Of a DNA stretch of 11,192 nucleotides, positions 8,455 to 11,192 are shown piece after piece; positions within the stretch are counted from its first letter, which is position 1; every line of letters begins with the position of its first letter. The notes below the pieces were generated by a model. It was not told the DNA's origin. It ran no database searches and saw nothing but the letters and a program-made list of their open reading frames with translations. The stretch comes from an uncultured Veillonella sp. (GTDB lineage Bacteria > Bacillota > Negativicutes > Veillonellales > Veillonellaceae), in assembly GCA_900550175.1 (NCBI GenBank), contig URQX01000044.1:1-11192 (forward strand), read 5' to 3'. The position numbers and the translations under genes are program-made.

Positions 8455-9432
8455 ATGAACAAAAAACATTTAGCAGCTGCTTTTGCGGTATTCGCAGCTA
8501 CAACTATGTCTTTCTCTGCTTTTGCAGCATCCGTTGATGCTAATGCACGCGCTTACGAACGCGCTGCAGCTGAGCAATATACTTACGCTGCACCTCAAGC
8601 AGCTACACCAGCGTACCAATCTGGTTATGTAACAAGCGCACCACGCCCTGGTTACAAACCATTACCAGCGGTACCTTACACAGCAGGTGACATGGCTCAA
8701 CAAATGCCTGTATCTAAAGAATTAGGCGATCCAATCTTCGTAGCACCTGAAACAACAGCTGTAGGTCTTCAAATCATGGACCCTATCGCTACTAACAGCC
8801 AACCTGTATACCAAGAAACTGTAACTTCCGTAACAGCTAATGGTAACGGCAGTGCATATGTTTCCCGTTATAAAACTAACCAATTAAACGCATTCGACTT
8901 GTTGTTGAACGGCAAATCTTACACTTACGACTTGCCTGCATACACTAACGGCTACCAAGTGAAAACTGCTAGCTCCTACAACCGTGCTGGCGACGGCGTT
9001 GCAAATGTATTCTCTACAAACGTAATCACTGAAGCAGTTGTAAACAACAACTCCTTGCGTATCACTGTTAACATGACTCAACCAACAGCTGTAGCAGCTG
9101 CTAAATTGCGTTCTATGCAACAAACTGGTCAAGTAGCAGGTGGCGAAGTAGCTGCATTGTTCGCTTACAATGAAAGCTATGATGGTGTAAAACAAGCTGC
9201 TCATTACGATGTATTCAACAACAGCAACCGTTATATCGTTGTTAAATCCGGTGCTGTAACTGTTCCAAACGGTGCGCAACACCCTTACGCAACTGCATTG
9301 TTCGCAGTAACTGACGACACTGTAGCTGCTGTAACAGTATCTGGCAACACTGCTGATGCTTACGATTTAGTTAAAGGTACTGCATACGCAATTGCACAAT
9401 CCGCTCGCGTATCTAATACACGTACTCGCTAA
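8455..9432 (+). CDS. Abundant secreted protein of unknown family, cysteine-free
   Basis: I do not recognise the family. The 325-aa protein begins with a clear Sec signal peptide: MNKK, a hydrophobic Ala/Phe core and SAFA followed by A, so cleavage is likely after residue 24. Residues 25-80 form an Ala/Pro/Tyr-rich flexible stretch with PRPGYKPL at 63-70. Residues 115-325 look like a beta-rich folded domain (many alternating V, Y, T, N). There is no Cys, no Trp, no lipobox, no C-terminal sortase motif and no transmembrane anchor, so a soluble periplasmic or released protein is likely. AGGAG (8441-8445) lies 9 bases before the ATG. Codon use is strongly biased: Arg only CGT/CGC, Asn mostly AAC, Tyr mostly TAC, Phe mostly TTC, unlike the neighbouring secreted protein. 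With two strong promoters and a strong terminator, this indicates a monocistronic, highly expressed gene. Confidence 0.9.
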   Translation: MNKKHLAAAFAVFAATTMSFSAFAASVDANARAYERAAAEQYTYAAPQAATPAYQSGYVTSAPRPGYKPLPAVPYTAGDMAQQMPVSKELGDPIFVAPETTAVGLQIMDPIATNSQPVYQETVTSVTANGNGSAYVSRYKTNQLNAFDLLLNGKSYTYDLPAYTNGYQVKTASSYNRAGDGVANVFSTNVITEAVVNNNSLRITVNMTQPTAVAAAKLRSMQQTGQVAGGEVAALFAYNESYDGVKQAAHYDVFNNSNRYIVVKSGAVTVPNGAQHPYATALFAVTDDTVAAVTVSGNTADAYDLVKGTAYAIAQSARVSNTRTR

Positions 9433-9467
9433 TTCAAACTACAATTCGTTACGAATTAAATATAATG

Positions 9468-9488
9468 GTGAAAGCTACAAGCCTTCAC
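9468..9488 (+). repeat. Small hairpin in the 3' untranslated region
   Basis: GTGAAAGC (9468-9475) and GCCTTCAC (9481-9488) pair except for one A-C mismatch, around a TACAA loop. A second short palindrome, AATTCGTTACGAATT, lies at 9443-9457. Both fall between the stop codon at 9432 and the terminator. Confidence 0.45.
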
Positions 9489-9511
9489 ACATAAAGACTA
9501 TATAAATCACC

Positions 9512-9548
9512 AAATCCCCGAATGAGGTATCTCATTCGGGGATTTTTT
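9512..9548 (+). terminator. Strong intrinsic terminator of the secreted-protein gene
   Basis: AAATCCCCGAATGAG (9512-9526) pairs perfectly with CTCATTCGGGGATTT (9531-9545) around GTAT, followed by a T-run at 9543-9548. The - strand side has only three Ts after the stem, so it may work less well for the convergent hydrolase gene, for which no other terminator is visible. Confidence 0.93.
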
Positions 9549-9569
9549 ATCTACCTATATAGTTTTTAA

Positions 9570-10118
9570 TTATAATCTTGTAAATACCTCTAACGCTTTA
9601 TAGGCCATCAAACGATAGCCACGCGCATTAGGATGTACTTCACCAGCAAAGACAATTTGGCCTATTTGATCCGCTTCATATAGAGTTGTATAGAAGTCTA
9701 TAAACTTTATATCATGCTCTGCTGCATAGGCTTTCAGTCGATCATTCACGCCGCGTACAACTAGGTCTAACCCATCCATATCGCTATCAATTTGTGTTTC
9801 CAAACCAATAATAACCTTACCCTTTGTGCTTGCTAATTCAATAGCTTTCACCAAGGTCTTGAATACATACGCACTATCGCGACCTTGCAAAATATCATTG
9901 GTGCCACACATTAAGAAGATATGACGCGTTTGTTCGGCTACAGCTGTAGACGCCCATTCATCAATATTATAAATCATACCTTGAACAGAGCATCCGTCCT
10001 CTCCATAATTTGTAAAATGTACGCCCTCTATAGATGCATCACAGATTTCAACCCACCCTTGGCCATAAGGCACGTCATAACCACGAGTAATGCTATCGCC
10101 AAAACAGATAATTTCCAT
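9570..10118 (-). CDS. SGNH/GDSL-type hydrolase (esterase/lipase-like)
   Basis: The 182-aa protein has the SGNH fold signatures in order: block I CFGDSITRG with Ser9; block II NYGEDG with Gly39; block III CGTND with Gly72, Asn74 and Asp75; block V VHPNARGY with His162. The family hydrolyses ester bonds in lipids, thioesters or acetylated carbohydrates; the substrate here is unknown. No signal peptide is present, so it is probably cytoplasmic. The usual Asp three residues before the His (DxxH) is Gly159 here, with Glu160 next to it. I chose ATG 10118 because AGGAGG lies 7 bases upstream and GDS then falls at the normal distance from the N terminus; an in-frame ATG at 10142 would put the ribosome binding site inside the gene. 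It is transcribed alone, convergent with the abundant secreted protein and divergent from the proline-rich one. Confidence 0.9.
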   Translation of the reverse strand: MEIICFGDSITRGYDVPYGQGWVEICDASIEGVHFTNYGEDGCSVQGMIYNIDEWASTAVAEQTRHIFLMCGTNDILQGRDSAYVFKTLVKAIELASTKGKVIIGLETQIDSDMDGLDLVVRGVNDRLKAYAAEHDIKFIDFYTTLYEADQIGQIVFAGEVHPNARGYRLMAYKALEVFTRL

Positions 10119-10125
10119 ATCAAGA

Positions 10126-10131
10126 CCTCCT
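10126..10131 (-). promoter_or_regulatory. Ribosome binding site setting the SGNH hydrolase start
   Basis: AGGAGG on the - strand, 7 bases before ATG 10118. It rules out the longer start at 10142, which would add eight residues unrelated to the fold. Confidence 0.85.
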
Positions 10132-10163
10132 GTACTATGCATTAATCATATAACAAAAAGACG

Positions 10164-10169
10164 ATTATA
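10164..10169 (-). promoter_or_regulatory. Candidate -10 element of the SGNH hydrolase gene
   Basis: TGTATAAT on the - strand contains a consensus TATAAT at 10169-10164, about 46 bases before the ATG. No convincing -35 is seen, so this is weak support. Confidence 0.4.
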
Positions 10170-10208
10170 CACAATATACATATTATGGAGCTTTATATAC
10201 ATTTTTCA

Positions 10209-10237
10209 TAGAATTACATGTATGACTATGGTATACT
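10209..10237 (+). promoter_or_regulatory. Extended -10 promoter of the proline-rich secreted protein
   Basis: TGGTATACT (10229-10237) is an extended -10 element (TGn plus TATACT). A poor -35 (TAGAAT, 10209-10214) is 17 bases upstream. The start would be near 10244, leaving a short leader of about 18 bases with AGAGGA at 10251-10256 as ribosome binding site. Confidence 0.6.
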
Positions 10238-10261
10238 AATTCCACATAAGAGAGGACAACC

Positions 10262-11056
10262 ATGAAAAAAATATATCCCTTTTTAATACTAGCATTAGCT
10301 ACATTACAGTCTGCAAGTGCTATTTCACAATATGAATTAGAGAACAAGCCTACTCAATATCAAGTCGCTTATAATGGTCCTATAGAAACTGTGTACATCG
10401 ACTTAAGCACACTCAGTTTAGCACAGGCAGCACCTACGTATAGTACGATTCACGCCCGTACAATTAGTCTATATAAAAATCAAAATATTATTGCAGATTA
10501 TGTGACTAGCTATACATATCATCGAGGCAATACTTCTAAAGATATTTATCTCATGGATTGGCATGTGGCACCAGCAAAATTCTACCAAGTAAATGGGGCT
10601 CCTATTGAAACAGCAAATGCCCAACGCTCTGTTTTATCTACAGGTGCTCATGTGGCCGCAAAAGGTTCTGCAGTAGCTGAAATAGGCCAGTTTATTCTAC
10701 ATAATGCATTGGAGTTAGAGCGCATTACATATACTTTTACAAACCCATATGTACCACCTCGTCCATATAAACCACTAAGTCTACCTACCCCAACAGAAGA
10801 TAAACCACTATTTGGTGTTCGACCACCAGAGGGCGTGTACCAGCCACTGAACCAATTGGAATCCCCCTATACCGCTAATCAACCACGGTTAAGCCCATCG
10901 AAACTAGGTGTATATGGACCGGTTCCACCACCACCTCAAGGGCCAAGACCAAGCGACTGGATCCTCGATATCCAAAACCAAGATATGCCAGGGCCTAATA
11001 CATCTATGAGTGACTGGAGACCTCAACCAGACTATCATGCACCTCGAAAACCATAG
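10262..11056 (+). CDS. Secreted protein with a proline-rich C-terminal tail, unknown family
   Basis: I do not recognise the family. The 264-aa protein starts with a signal peptide (MKKIYPFLILALATLQSASA, likely cut after residue 20). Residues 25-160 form a compact domain that begins with a strand ending in VYIDLSTL and ends with a helix (AVAEIGQFILHNALELERI) and a final strand. The general pattern faintly recalls small periplasmic adhesin-E-like domains, but this is only an impression. From residue 162 to the end it is unstructured and about one quarter proline, with VPPPPQGPRP near 220-230 and PRPYKPL at 166-172, a motif also found in the abundant secreted protein upstream. It has no Cys, no lipobox and no sortase motif. 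Codon use is ordinary (Tyr mostly TAT), unlike that other protein. It is a single-gene unit with its own promoter and terminator, divergent from the SGNH hydrolase. Confidence 0.88.
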   Translation: MKKIYPFLILALATLQSASAISQYELENKPTQYQVAYNGPIETVYIDLSTLSLAQAAPTYSTIHARTISLYKNQNIIADYVTSYTYHRGNTSKDIYLMDWHVAPAKFYQVNGAPIETANAQRSVLSTGAHVAAKGSAVAEIGQFILHNALELERITYTFTNPYVPPRPYKPLSLPTPTEDKPLFGVRPPEGVYQPLNQLESPYTANQPRLSPSKLGVYGPVPPPPQGPRPSDWILDIQNQDMPGPNTSMSDWRPQPDYHAPRKP

Positions 11057-11087
11057 TCATAAAATATAGTTACTCGTAACTTACAAC

Positions 11088-11136
11088 AAGAGACTGAACT
11101 ATCCCCTATTATAGGAGATCTAGTTCAGTCTCTTTT
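11088..11136 (+). terminator. Intrinsic terminator of the proline-rich secreted protein gene
   Basis: AAGAGACTGAACTA (11088-11101) pairs perfectly with TAGTTCAGTCTCTT (11121-11134); inside the arm a second small stem CCTA/TAGG (11105-11115) extends it. A run of Ts (11133-11136, then ATTT) follows. It begins 31 bases after the TAG stop. Confidence 0.9.
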
Positions 11137-11157
11137 ATTTCATATTTTGTTTGTTTC

Positions 11158-11184
11158 CATACAATCAGAGGAACCTATTGTATG
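11158..11184. repeat. Inverted repeat at the right window edge
   Basis: CATACAAT (11158-11165) and ATTGTATG (11177-11184) are exact reverse complements, 11 bases apart. Neither side shows a T-run typical of a terminator. It may belong to the next gene's control region or tail, which is outside the window. Confidence 0.4.
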
Positions 11185-11192
11185 ATGCTTTC

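Noticed and set aside
8340..8537. A 65-residue reading frame overlapping the start of the abundant secreted protein
   Set aside because: It runs through promoter sequence and overlaps the real gene out of frame.
8884..9282. A 132-residue reading frame on the - strand opposite the abundant secreted protein
   Set aside because: Its existence follows from the biased codons of the + strand gene; the product is low-quality, with no ribosome binding site or family resemblance.
10119..10142. Longer SGNH hydrolase starting at ATG 10142
   Set aside because: AGGAGG lies between the two ATGs at ideal distance from 10118, and the extra residues are not part of the fold.

Overview
This window looks like ordinary chromosome from a Firmicutes (Bacillota) bacterium, moderately AT-rich, with strong AGGAGG ribosome binding sites. 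The overall look of the proteins, especially the two secreted proteins of unknown family, suggests a diderm Negativicute such as Veillonella. That genus-level guess is an impression, not a demonstration.

Layout. (1) Positions 1-782 hold the 3' part of a lipid/diacylglycerol kinase gene on the + strand, cut off by the window edge. (2) A bidirectional terminator at 828-860 separates it from the convergent addB-addA operon on the - strand. AddB (1170 aa) is followed by AddA (1259 aa), whose start overlaps the end of addB by 11 bases. Both subunits are full length with all expected helicase, nuclease and iron-sulfur residues. Together they form the AddAB helicase-nuclease that processes double-strand breaks for recombination. 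(3) A 305-base AT-rich divergent intergenic region (8150-8454) carries two good tandem sigma-70-type promoters reading right, a weaker candidate for addB reading left, a perfect 11-bp dyad and a 13-bp palindrome next to the addB ribosome binding site. (4) Positions 8455-9432 encode a secreted, cysteine-free protein of unknown family whose codon use is that of a very highly expressed gene; a strong terminator follows. (5) A small SGNH/GDSL-type hydrolase lies on the - strand (9570-10118). (6) Divergent from it, a second secreted protein with a proline-rich tail (10262-11056) ends at a third terminator.

Apart from AddA and AddB, which are translationally coupled and make one enzyme, the genes appear to be independent transcription units. 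The two secreted proteins share a short PRP(G)YKPL motif, the only visible link between them. I found no mobile element, CRISPR array, tRNA or rRNA. The most interesting parts are the abundant unknown secreted protein with its regulatory region and the possible 3'-end small RNA behind it. I do not see a clearly new defence or biosynthetic system.
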